Assembly (NCBI GenBank): GCA_963783175.1
Contig: CAWANG010000038.1
Location: forward strand, 124,001-188,000
Origin: Roseiarcus sp963783175
Lineage (GTDB): Bacteria; Pseudomonadota; Alphaproteobacteria; Rhizobiales; Beijerinckiaceae
Direction: 5' to 3'
Length of the DNA stretch: 64,000 nucleotides
Shown: in pieces, positions 26,067-34,470 of the stretch
How positions within the stretch are numbered: position 1 is the first letter of the stretch
Layout of the letters: every line of letters starts with the position of its first letter
Notes under the pieces: model-generated
Seen by the model: only the letters and a program-made list of their open reading frames with translations
Databases searched by the model: none
Told to the model about the DNA's origin: nothing
Made by a program: the position numbers and the translations under genes

Positions 26067-26948
26067 TCAGGCCCGGGCCATCCCGGCTGCGATGCGGTCA
26101 AGCGTCGCGGCGGCGTCGCCCGGCAGCTCCAGCGTCGTCGCCGCCAAATTTTCCCGCAGATGTTCGACCGATGACGTGCCCGGAATGAGCAGGATATTGG
26201 GCGCGCGCTTGATGAGCCAGGCGAGCGCGACCTGCATCGGCGTGGCGTTGAGCCTCTCGGCGACCTCGGAGAGCGCGGTCGACTGCAAAGGCGTGAAGCC
26301 GCCTAGCGGAAAGAACGGAGCATAGGCGGTTTCTGCGCGGGCGAGTTCGTCGATCAGGGCTTCGTCCTCCCGATGGGCCAAATTGTACATATTCTGCACG
26401 CAGACGATGTCGCAGATCCGCCGCCCTTCCGCGACCTGGGCCGCGGTGACGTTGCTGAGCCCGATGTGGCGCACCAGACCCCGCCGCTGAAGCCCGGCCA
26501 GAACCGTAAGCGGCGCTTCGATCGGCCCTTCGGACGGCCCGTGTACCCTCCCCATGATCCTGAGGTTCACGACCTCGATCTCATCGAGCTTAAGACGGCT
26601 GAGGTTGTCGTGGACCGCGCTCTCAAGCTCGGCCGGCGCCATCGCCGGGATCCACGATGCGTCCTCGCCGCGCCTGGCGCCGATCTTAGTCACGATGACG
26701 AGGTCGGCAGGATAGGGATGGAGCGCCTCGCGGATCAGCTCATTGGTGACATAGGGGCCGTAATAGTCGCTGGTGTCGATGTGATTGACGCCGCTCGCCA
26801 CCGCCTCGCGCAGCACCGCGATCGCTTGAGCGCGGTCCTTCGGCGGCCCGAACACGCCCTTTCCCGCGAGCTGCATCGCGCCGTAGCCCATGCGCTTCAC
26901 GTTGCGATCGCCAAGCTTGAACGTCCCGGCTTTGCTGATGTCGATCAT
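26067..26948 (-). CDS. Aldo/keto reductase
   Basis: The ATG at 26948 follows GAGGAGA and gives 293 residues of the NADPH-dependent TIM-barrel family. Visible are the catalytic Asp and Tyr in NHIDTSDYYGPYVTNELI, the Lys in VIVTKIG, and the NADP-binding end LLIPGTSSVEHLREN. Where most members have the catalytic His after strand 4, this one reads VVNLRIMG, so that His seems replaced; the YdbC-like subgroup shares this feature as I remember it. Oxidoreductase of small aldehydes or ketones; the substrate is unknown. It stands alone. Confidence 0.9.
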   Translation of the reverse strand: MIDISKAGTFKLGDRNVKRMGYGAMQLAGKGVFGPPKDRAQAIAVLREAVASGVNHIDTSDYYGPYVTNELIREALHPYPADLVIVTKIGARRGEDASWIPAMAPAELESAVHDNLSRLKLDEIEVVNLRIMGRVHGPSEGPIEAPLTVLAGLQRRGLVRHIGLSNVTAAQVAEGRRICDIVCVQNMYNLAHREDEALIDELARAETAYAPFFPLGGFTPLQSTALSEVAERLNATPMQVALAWLIKRAPNILLIPGTSSVEHLRENLAATTLELPGDAAATLDRIAAGMARA

Positions 26949-27209
26949 GGCTGCATCTCCTCTCGATAGAAGAGCATATAGCCGGCAATGGCGCTCCGGA
27001 TAACGCCTTGCAATCGGCACGGGCTGTCCGGCGAGGCGAACAATGCCGGAGAGCGCCACCTGCCCATCAGGAGAAGAGATGACGCCGGCGGTCAGTCCGG
27101 CAAGCCGGCCATGCGGGGGCCCTCGATGGGGACGGGCCCCTGGCGGAATGGCGGGCGCTGGCGCCACCGGCTGATGGTGAACCCGTGATGAAGCCGCAGC
27201 GCGCCGGGC

Positions 27210-28210
27210 CTATTCCGGCGCCGCGGTCAGCGGCTCGAGCGGCGCGGCGATCGTCCCGCGCGTGAGGTCGTGGGCGAAGACCGCGAGGCCCTTGGGCTCA
27301 TTGCCGTTGGGGTGGACGAGCAGGATCGAGCCTCGTTCCGGCTGTTGCCCCTTGGCCAGCCAGGCGTCGGCGCCAAGCGTCACCAGATGGAACCGGCCGA
27401 CCGCCTGCATCAAGGGATCGCTCGAGACGAGGCCGGGGAAGCGGAAGAAGAGCGACGGCGTCTCGCCATTGGCGATGAGAAGCCGTTCGGTGTCGAGGAT
27501 CTCCGTTTCCGGGTCGACGCCCCAGCTGAGAAGGAAGTTCGCGGCGTTCGGCAGGTTGCGGCGATAGGGGTGGTGATAGGTGTGATCGACCCACACGATG
27601 TCGAGCGCGCCCGAATTGCGTTGATCGACGAGCCAGAGGAAATCGGCGAAGTGATGGATGAGCCAGAGGCCCGAAATCGAAAGCGCCACCGGCGCGCGCG
27701 GGCTCGACGCTTCCAGCCGGGTGAAAAAGGCCCGGTCGAGCGGCCGTTTGCTCGGGCAGAGATCACCGGTGAGGAAATCGCCCGCCGCCGCCCCGTGGAT
27801 GAGCCCGGCGTTCTGAAGAAAGCCGCGATGGATGAGACCCGGCGCCTCGGCCGACTCGCTGATCGCGCGGCCCATGCGGGTCGACTTGAGTTGGTCCTCG
27901 GCCATTTCGCTGCAGGTCAAGCACGCGGCGCGTTCAAGCCTCGTGGTCAGCGCCTCCGGGTCGGCGAGTAGATCGACCTTGAGGCCGGCGACGGTCATCT
28001 CGCGGATCGCGACCGCCTTGCGGCCGTCGGCGCCGACGCATGCCTTCAGCACCGGCCGATAGTCGCCGACCGTCGCCGGGCTTTGAAGCCGCGCCGCCGG
28101 CGCTGGCGCAAAGCGCAGTCGGCGGCCCGCGCCGCGCCGGCCAGGCACGCCCAAGCGGCGAGCGTCATCAGGAGCAGGCGCGAGAAGGCGGGCAAGGGTT
28201 CGAGTCTCAT
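27210..28210 (-). CDS. Polysaccharide-deacetylase-like secreted protein, frameshifted near the signal peptide
   Basis: The long frame (27210-28154) has marks of a divergent NodB-fold deacetylase: DLCPSKRPLD (the Asp-Cys-Pro motif), VDHTYHHPY (the His-x3-His metal site) and LFFRFPGL. It lacks a sensible N-terminus. One base out of phase, an ATG at 28210 opens a good signal peptide (FSRLLLMTLAAWACLAGAARA) that ends at AADCA. Joining the two at about 28108 with one added base gives a complete exported protein of about 333 residues. I infer a periplasmic carbohydrate esterase. The break is a real mutation or a sequencing indel. Confidence 0.65.
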
Positions 28211-28446
28211 TCCGGACGGTGAAGGGCGGCTCGTTCTAGCGAAACACGACGGGCGCCGCTAGGCCCCGGCCACATGAATGAAATCAATGCTTAGCTCCAG
28301 TGTAGCCCGGCTTGGCAAGATTTGGAGTTGTCTTGGCCATTCGCAACGAGGTCGAGGAGCAAATCCTATAATGCCAATTAGATAGGTTATTAATCGCCGC
28401 CGCCCATCGTGCTAAGGGCGGAATCGCTGAATATTTGGAGAGCGCA

Positions 28447-29100
28447 ATGCCGCTTTATTCCCTCACCGCCGAAACGGCCTCGATTATGACGCTTGCGCCG
28501 GTCATCCCGGTTCTGACGGTCGCGAGCGTCGAGGATGGCGTCGGGCAGGCGAAGGCCCTCGTGGGCGGCGGCCTTTACGCGATCGAAGTGACGTTGCGCA
28601 CCCCCTCGGCGCTGGCGGCGATCCGAAAGATCGCCGAGAGCGTGCCCGGCGCGGTCGTCGGTGCGGGCACGATCGTTTCGGCTGAGCAGATCGGCGAGGC
28701 GGTCGCGGCCGGGGCGCGGTTTCTGGTCAGCCCTGGCGCTCCCGCGGCGCTCGCCAAGGCCGCCGCACAATCGCCCGTGCCGTTCCTGCCCGGTTGCGCG
28801 ACCGCCTCGGAAGCGATGGCGTTGCGGGAGCTCGGCTTTCGCGCGCTCAAGCTCTTTCCCGCCGAAGCCGTCGGCGGCGCGAGGCTCCTCGCGTCGCTCG
28901 CCGCGCCCCTGCCGGATCTCCGGTTCTGCCCGACGGGCGGCATCGATCTCGCCAAGGCGCCTGACTATCTCAAGCTGCCGAACGTCCCTTGCGTCGGGGG
29001 ATCGTGGATGTTGCCGAAGGCGGCGCTCGCGGCGGGAAATTATTCAGAGATCGAGACGCTGTCGCGCCAATCGGCAGGGCTCAAACGGGCAGCCGCCTGA
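28447..29100 (+). CDS. eda: KDPG/KHG aldolase
   Basis: This enzyme splits 2-keto-3-deoxy-6-phosphogluconate into pyruvate and glyceraldehyde-3-phosphate, the last step of the Entner-Doudoroff path. The ATG at 28447 follows GGAG and gives 217 residues. Catalytic Glu is in YAIEVTLRTP (about residue 45) and the Schiff-base Lys in FRALKLFPAE (about residue 137). The PFLPGCAT and CPTGGID loops bind phosphate. It stands alone, unlike the common edd-eda pair. Confidence 0.95.
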   Translation: MPLYSLTAETASIMTLAPVIPVLTVASVEDGVGQAKALVGGGLYAIEVTLRTPSALAAIRKIAESVPGAVVGAGTIVSAEQIGEAVAAGARFLVSPGAPAALAKAAAQSPVPFLPGCATASEAMALRELGFRALKLFPAEAVGGARLLASLAAPLPDLRFCPTGGIDLAKAPDYLKLPNVPCVGGSWMLPKAALAAGNYSEIETLSRQSAGLKRAAA

Positions 29101-29131
29101 TCCGTCCTCGCGAGCGCGAGGCGAAGGGATG

Positions 29132-29173
29132 GCGATCCAGGGGGCCAAGGGCGCGCTACGGTCCCTGGATTGC
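29132..29173. repeat. Intergenic palindromic repeat, GCAATCC type
   Basis: GCGATCCAGGG at 29132-29142 pairs with CCCTGGATTGC at 29163-29173, allowing one G-T pair. The sequence resembles the mobile palindromic repeat common between rhizobial genes; a second member is at 56106-56156. It lies between eda and rpmB, which converge. Confidence 0.5.
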
Positions 29174-29236
29174 TTCGAAGAACGCCCTATCGCTCCCCGC
29201 AAAGACGATCAACCGTAAAAGAAACCGTCTGGCGCT

Positions 29237-29539
29237 CTAGGCCGCCTTGGCTTCGGCCTCTGTGCGCTTCTTTTCGATCTCGCGCTTCAACGCGACGGCA
29301 GCGTCGGAAAGTTCCGATACATTCGCCTTAACGAGGAATTCGTCGAGGCCGCCGCGATGCTCGACCGAGCGCAGCGCCGCCGCGCTGATCCTGAGCCGCA
29401 CCGCGCGCTCGAGCGTGTCGGAGATCAGCGTGACCTGAACGAGATTGGGCAAGAAGCGGGTGCGGGTCTTACGATTGGAATGGCTGACTTTGTTGCCGGA
29501 TTGAACGGCCTTGCCCGTCAGCTCGCAGCGGCGTGACAT
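29237..29539 (-). CDS. rpmB: 50S ribosomal protein L28
   Basis: L28 is a small protein of the large ribosomal subunit. The ATG at 29539 gives exactly the family start MSRRCELTGKAVQSGNKVSHS, with NRKTRTRFLPNL following. At 100 residues it has the alphaproteobacterial length, with a charged C-terminal helix (ALKREIEKKRTEAEAKAA). It stands alone with its own promoter, as is common in Hyphomicrobiales. Confidence 0.97.
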   Translation of the reverse strand: MSRRCELTGKAVQSGNKVSHSNRKTRTRFLPNLVQVTLISDTLERAVRLRISAAALRSVEHRGGLDEFLVKANVSELSDAAVALKREIEKKRTEAEAKAA

Positions 29540-29728
29540 CGCGCTAACGTCCTTCAAACAATGAAAAGCCGCTGGTCCAGCAAACATAAAGCGGGCCGCT
29601 CCAGTCAAGGAGCGCCCCGCGCGCCGCGTGGCCATGGCCCATGGGAGGGCGGTCTATAGGCGAAGGGTTTTTCGGCGTCAAGCTTGGAGTCGCTCGACAG
29701 GCCGCGGTCCGGCCTCTACCTTCGCGCC

Positions 29729-30574
29729 ATGCAGCACGGACGAGCAAGCCGCACCGCGATCGGCGCGGCCGGGCATCGGGCCGCCCATCAGGTTCTCGAG
29801 CGCGGGGTTATTTTCAGCGACCCGCTCGCGCTTACCATCCTCGGGCAAGACGCCGACGAGGCGATCGCGCTCGCCAAGGAGAAGCCCGAGCGGCGGCCCC
29901 TGCGCTTCTTCATCGCCATGCGCAGCCGCTTCGCCGAGGATATGGCTCGCCGCGCAATGGCTGAGGGCGTGCAGCAAATCCTCGTGCTCGGCGCGGGCCT
30001 CGACACCTTCGCGTATCGGGTTAAGGGGGCCGAGGGTCTGAGGGTCTTTGAACTCGATCATCCCGCGACCCAACGCGACAAGCGGCGCCGGCTTACCGAC
30101 GCGCGAATCCCTGAGCCGGGGCATCTCGCTTATGTCCCACACGATTTCGAGCGTGGGGGCATGACTGAGGTCCTCGAGGCGGCCGGGTTGAAGTCGAGCG
30201 AACCGACCTTCGTGCTTTGGTTGGGCGTCACGCCCTATCTGACGGAGGACGCAGTGTTCGCTACGCTCGCCGAATTGGCTGAGCTGCCCGGCGGGGTGGA
30301 AGTCGTATTCGACTACGCCAATCCGCCGCACACAATTGAGCGGGCCGCGACGCAGAGATTTCACCGTGCAATGGCTCAGAGTGTGGCGGCCCACGGCGAA
30401 CCGTTTCGCTGCTATTTCGAAACCGAGGATCTGCACGCCCGAGCGCTCAGGCTCGGTTTCGCCGAGATCGAAGATCTCGACCGCGCGGCGCTGGTCGCCC
30501 GTTATCTTCCCCACCTTCCCGTCGCTCCCCGGCCAGGGCCTGGCGGCCATGTCGTGCGGATGGCGACGGGGTAG
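29729..30574 (+). CDS. SAM-dependent methyltransferase, leucine carboxyl methyltransferase type
   Basis: The 281-residue enzyme belongs to the LCM/PPM1-like family, which methylates carboxyl groups using S-adenosylmethionine. Marks are SRTAIGAAGHRAAHQVLE at the start, FSDPLA, the SAM motif ILVLGAGLDTFAYR (about residues 83-96), the acidic FELDHPATQRDKRRRL and the LWLGVTPYLTEDAV block. The ATG at 29729 lacks a clear ribosome site; a TTG at 29684 is the other candidate. It converges on ftsH with a 37-bp gap. The substrate is unknown. Confidence 0.85.
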   Translation: MQHGRASRTAIGAAGHRAAHQVLERGVIFSDPLALTILGQDADEAIALAKEKPERRPLRFFIAMRSRFAEDMARRAMAEGVQQILVLGAGLDTFAYRVKGAEGLRVFELDHPATQRDKRRRLTDARIPEPGHLAYVPHDFERGGMTEVLEAAGLKSSEPTFVLWLGVTPYLTEDAVFATLAELAELPGGVEVVFDYANPPHTIERAATQRFHRAMAQSVAAHGEPFRCYFETEDLHARALRLGFAEIEDLDRAALVARYLPHLPVAPRPGPGGHVVRMATG

Positions 30575-30611
30575 AGGCCTGTCGGCCTCCCGAGAGGGCG
30601 GCGAGGGTTTT

Positions 30612-32540
30612 TCAGGTTTGCGGCTGCGGCTCGAGCCCGCCTGGCTCCGGACCGATCGGCCGCGGCTTTCCGGTCGACGGCACAGCGGCGCGCGGAGCGG
30701 CCGGAGGCTCCCGGTCGGTCGCCGATTCGCGCACCGGCCGCACGCCCTGCAACAGGCCAACGATCTCGTCGCCGGTCAGCGTCTCAAACTCCATGAGCCC
30801 CTCGGCGAGCGTCTGGAGGTCCGCGCGCCGCTCGGTGAGAATCCGCGTTGCGGTTTCATGCGCTTCGAGCACCAGACGGCGCACTTCCTGGTCGATCGTC
30901 TCGGCGGTTGCCTCCGAGATGTTCTGCTGCCGGCCCAGCGAATAACCCAGAAACACCTCGTCTTGGTTCTCGCCGTACATGACCGTGCCAAGCTTCTCGG
31001 AAAAGCCGAGCCGGGTGACCATGGCGCGAGCGATCTTGGTCACCTGCTGGATGTCGCCGGCTGCGCCCGAGGTGACTTTGTCCTTGCCGAACACCAGCTC
31101 TTCGGCGACGCGGCCGCCCATCGACATCGCCAGCATGGCGATGAGCTGCTCATAGCTCTGCGAGATCTGGTCGCGTTCGGGCAGCGACTGCACCATGCCA
31201 AGCGCGCGGCCGCGTGGGATGATCGTCGCCTTGTGGATCGGCGTCGAGGCGGGCATCGAGACCGAGACGAGCGCATGGCCGGCCTCGTGATAGGCGGTCA
31301 ACCGCTTTTCCTCTTCCGTCATGATGAGCGTGCGCCGCTCGGCGCCCATCATGATCTTGTCCCGCGAATCCTCGAATTCCTGCCGGGTCACGACCCGTTT
31401 TCCCCGTCGGGCCGCGAGCAATGCAGCCTCGTTGACGAGATTCATCAGATCCGCGCCCGAGAACCCCGGCGTTCCACGCGCGACCACCTTGAGGTCGACG
31501 TCGGGCCCGAGCGGAACCTTGCGCACATGAACCCTCAGGATCTTCTCGCGGCCGATAAAATCGGGGTTCGAGATCACGATCTGGCGGTCGAAGCGGCCGG
31601 GCCTCAACAGCGCCGGGTCGAGCACGTCGGGCCGATTGGTCGCGGCGATGATGATAATGCCTTCGTTCTGCTCGAAGCCGTCCATCTCGACCAGCAGCTG
31701 GTTGAGCGTCTGCTCGCGCTCGTCGTTGCCGCCGCCGAGGCCCGCGCCGCGATGACGCCCGACCGCATCGATTTCGTCGATGAAGATGATGCAGGGCGCA
31801 TTCTTTTTTGCCTGCTCGAACATGTCGCGCACCCGGCTCGCGCCGACGCCGACAAACATCTCGACAAAGTCCGAGCCCGAAATGGTGAAGAACGGCACGT
31901 TTGCTTCACCCGCCACCGCGCGGGCGGTCAAGGTCTTGCCGGTGCCCGGGGGACCGACCAGCAGCACGCCGCGCGGGATTCGCCCGCCGAGCTTCTGGAA
32001 CTTTTGCGGGTCGCGGAGGAACTCGACGATCTCCTGCAGGTCTTCCTTCGCCTCGTCGACGCCGGCGACGTCCTCGAACGTGACCCGGCCCTGCGCTTCG
32101 GTCAGAAGCTTGGCCTTCGACTTGCCAAATCCCATCGCCTTGCCGGCGCCGCCCTGCATCTGCCGGGTCATGTAAATCCAAAGGCCCAGGAACAGCAGAA
32201 CGGGCAGCACGCTGGAGACGATCGTCAGCAGCCAGTTGTTGCCGTCCGACGGCGGCTTGGCGGTGATCGTCACATCCTTTTTGTAAAGCATCTGGACGAG
32301 GCCGGGATCGCTCGGCGCATAGGTCTGGAACGATCGCCCATCCTTCATGTGGCCGGTAATGTCGGGGCCAGCGATCGTGACGTCGCGAATGTTCCCGGCG
32401 TCGGCGTCGGAGAGCAACTGGCTGAAGGTGATTTCGCTCGACGGGGCTTTCTGGCCCGGGCTCTGGAACAGAGTCACCAGCGCCAAAACGAGCAGGAAAA
32501 TGATCACCCACAGGGCGAAATTTCGGTAATTCGCGTTCAT
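30612..32540 (-). CDS. ftsH: ATP-dependent zinc metalloprotease FtsH
   Basis: FtsH is the inner-membrane AAA+ protease that removes damaged membrane proteins and short-lived regulators. The 642 residues show two membrane segments (about 8-26 and 104-124) with a periplasmic domain between, Walker A GPPGTGKT at 196-203, Walker B IIFIDEIDA at 251-259, the second region of homology around NRPDVLDPALLRPGRFDR and the zinc site HEAGH at 418-422. The C-terminal tail is Pro-rich. It starts at 32540 with GGGAAGG just upstream. tilS, often its neighbour, is not here. Confidence 0.97.
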   Translation of the reverse strand: MNANYRNFALWVIIFLLVLALVTLFQSPGQKAPSSEITFSQLLSDADAGNIRDVTIAGPDITGHMKDGRSFQTYAPSDPGLVQMLYKKDVTITAKPPSDGNNWLLTIVSSVLPVLLFLGLWIYMTRQMQGGAGKAMGFGKSKAKLLTEAQGRVTFEDVAGVDEAKEDLQEIVEFLRDPQKFQKLGGRIPRGVLLVGPPGTGKTLTARAVAGEANVPFFTISGSDFVEMFVGVGASRVRDMFEQAKKNAPCIIFIDEIDAVGRHRGAGLGGGNDEREQTLNQLLVEMDGFEQNEGIIIIAATNRPDVLDPALLRPGRFDRQIVISNPDFIGREKILRVHVRKVPLGPDVDLKVVARGTPGFSGADLMNLVNEAALLAARRGKRVVTRQEFEDSRDKIMMGAERRTLIMTEEEKRLTAYHEAGHALVSVSMPASTPIHKATIIPRGRALGMVQSLPERDQISQSYEQLIAMLAMSMGGRVAEELVFGKDKVTSGAAGDIQQVTKIARAMVTRLGFSEKLGTVMYGENQDEVFLGYSLGRQQNISEATAETIDQEVRRLVLEAHETATRILTERRADLQTLAEGLMEFETLTGDEIVGLLQGVRPVRESATDREPPAAPRAAVPSTGKPRPIGPEPGGLEPQPQT

Positions 32541-32708
32541 AGCCTTCCCGTGGCGGAGGGGCGATTAACTATCCCCTTCCCTTCCGACCCTGTCCTTCTC
32601 CGGCACATTTAAGCGCGCCGGGCCGAATTGCCAAGAGAACCGGAATTCTCTCAATTTCCAGTGAAGGCTCCAATTGCAGTTTTTTGGCGGCGATCAGAGG
32701 TCGCGCGA

Positions 32709-34403
32709 TCAGGCCGTCTTCTCCTCCTTGACGCCAAGTTCCTCGATCATCGCCTTGCGCATCAGGAACTTCTGGGCCTTGCCAGTCACCGTCATCGGGA
32801 ACGAATCGACGAAGCGGACGTGGCGCGGCACCTTATAGTGGGCGATCGAGGCCCGGCAAAAGGCGATAACCTCGTCCTCGTTCAACGCCCAGCCCTCTCG
32901 ACGCCTGATCCAGACGCAAAGCTCCTCGCCATACTTGTGGTCAGGTACGCCGAAGGCCTGAACCTCAGCCACGGCGGGGTGGGTAAACAGAAACTCCTCG
33001 ACCTCGCGCGGATAGATGTTCTCCCCGCCGCGAATGATCATGTCCTTAAGCCGGCCGACAATATTGCAGTAACCGTCAGCGTCGATAGTCGCGAGATCGC
33101 CAGTGTGCATGAACCGCGCCTCGTCGATCGCGGCGGCGGTTCCCGTGGGATCATCCCAATAACCGCGCATGACGCTATAGCCCCGGGTGAGCAGCTCGCC
33201 GGGGACGCCTGGCGCGACGATCCGGCCCTCGAGGTCGACAATCTTGACTTCGAGATGGGGCTGGATCCGGCCAACCGTCGAGACGCGTCGCTCCAACGGG
33301 TCGTCGTGGGAGCTTTGGAAGCTGACGGGGCTCGTTTCCGTCATGCCGTAGGCGATCGTCACCTCGCGCATGTGCATGAGATCGACGACCTTTCGCATGA
33401 CCTCGACCGGGCAGGGCGAACCGGCCATGATACCGGTTCGCAGGCTCCTGAGGTCGAAACGGGCGAATTCGGGATGCTCGAGCATCGCGATGAACATTGT
33501 GGGCACGCCGTGCAAACCTGTGCATCGCTCCGCCTGCACTGCCTCCAGCGTCGCGAGCGCGTCGAACCCTTCCGATGGACTCACCATGCAAGAACCATGG
33601 GTGACGCAGGCGAAGTTCCCGAGGACCATGCCGAAACAGTGGTAGTAGGGCACTGGAATGCACAGCCGGTCGTCCGGGCTAAGGCGCATTGCTTCGCCGA
33701 TGAAAAAGCCGTTGTTGACGATGTTGTGGTGCGTCAGCGTCGCGCCTTTCGGCGCGCCGGTGGTTCCTGAAGTGAACTGGATGTTGATCGGATCGTCGAA
33801 CTGGAGCGACGCTTCGAAGGTCGCCAGCCCAGCCCGTTCGCGCGGCGTGGCGGATTTGGCGACGTCGTCGAAGTTGAGCATGCCGCGCGACTTGTCGGCC
33901 CCCAGACGGACGACGATTTCGAGCTTCGGCAGGCCGTCTGACGAGAGTTTGCCCGGTTGGGCCGCGTCGATCTCGGGCGCGCAGGCGCGCAGGGCGGCGA
34001 AATAGTCGTTGTTCTTGTGGCCCGGGCTCAGGATCAGCGCCCGGCAAGCGGACTTCTTCATCGCATATTCGAATTCGTGCACGCGGTAGGCGGGATTGAT
34101 ATTGACGAGGATGAGTCCGGCAAGCGCCGTGCCGAACTGCGCCAGGACCCACTCACTGACGTTGGCCGACCAGATGCCGACGCGATCGCCATCCTGCAAT
34201 CCAAGGGCCCGCAGTCCGATCGCGAGGTCCTCGGAACGGCGCAGGAGATCGGCATATGTCCAGCGCACGCCCTGGTGGCGCGTGACGAGCGCCGGCCGAT
34301 CCGGTCCCTCATGAACCACGCGGCGGAGAAGACGGCCGATCGTTTCGCCGCTCAGGGGCGTCGGGGAGGCGCCGTGGACGTAAGACTGCGTCAGTGGCGC
34401 CAT
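32709..34403 (-). CDS. Acyl-CoA synthetase / AMP-binding ligase (FadD-like)
   Basis: The 564-residue enzyme activates a carboxylic acid with ATP through an acyl-AMP to acyl-CoA. Core motifs are the P-loop FTSGTTGAPKGATLTH (about residue 210), AYGMTETSP, GYWDDPTGTAAAID, HTGDLATIDADGY and GRLKDMIIRGGENIYP, with the final catalytic Lys in TVTGKAQKF. Length and order fit medium- to long-chain fatty acid ligases. It lies upstream of ftsH on the same strand, with a 168-bp gap, so it is probably a separate unit. The chain-length preference cannot be read from the sequence. Confidence 0.92.
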   Translation of the reverse strand: MAPLTQSYVHGASPTPLSGETIGRLLRRVVHEGPDRPALVTRHQGVRWTYADLLRRSEDLAIGLRALGLQDGDRVGIWSANVSEWVLAQFGTALAGLILVNINPAYRVHEFEYAMKKSACRALILSPGHKNNDYFAALRACAPEIDAAQPGKLSSDGLPKLEIVVRLGADKSRGMLNFDDVAKSATPRERAGLATFEASLQFDDPINIQFTSGTTGAPKGATLTHHNIVNNGFFIGEAMRLSPDDRLCIPVPYYHCFGMVLGNFACVTHGSCMVSPSEGFDALATLEAVQAERCTGLHGVPTMFIAMLEHPEFARFDLRSLRTGIMAGSPCPVEVMRKVVDLMHMREVTIAYGMTETSPVSFQSSHDDPLERRVSTVGRIQPHLEVKIVDLEGRIVAPGVPGELLTRGYSVMRGYWDDPTGTAAAIDEARFMHTGDLATIDADGYCNIVGRLKDMIIRGGENIYPREVEEFLFTHPAVAEVQAFGVPDHKYGEELCVWIRRREGWALNEDEVIAFCRASIAHYKVPRHVRFVDSFPMTVTGKAQKFLMRKAMIEELGVKEEKTA

Positions 34404-34470
34404 TGACGTTCGCTCCGTTGCTCACTTGGCGGCTCGGTCCGCCACCCAAGCCGTCGATAGCGTCTTACTA

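Noticed and set aside
30336..32612. 758-codon plus-strand frame over ftsH
   Set aside because: It is antisense to ftsH and has no motif or ribosome site; FtsH motifs are complete on the minus strand.
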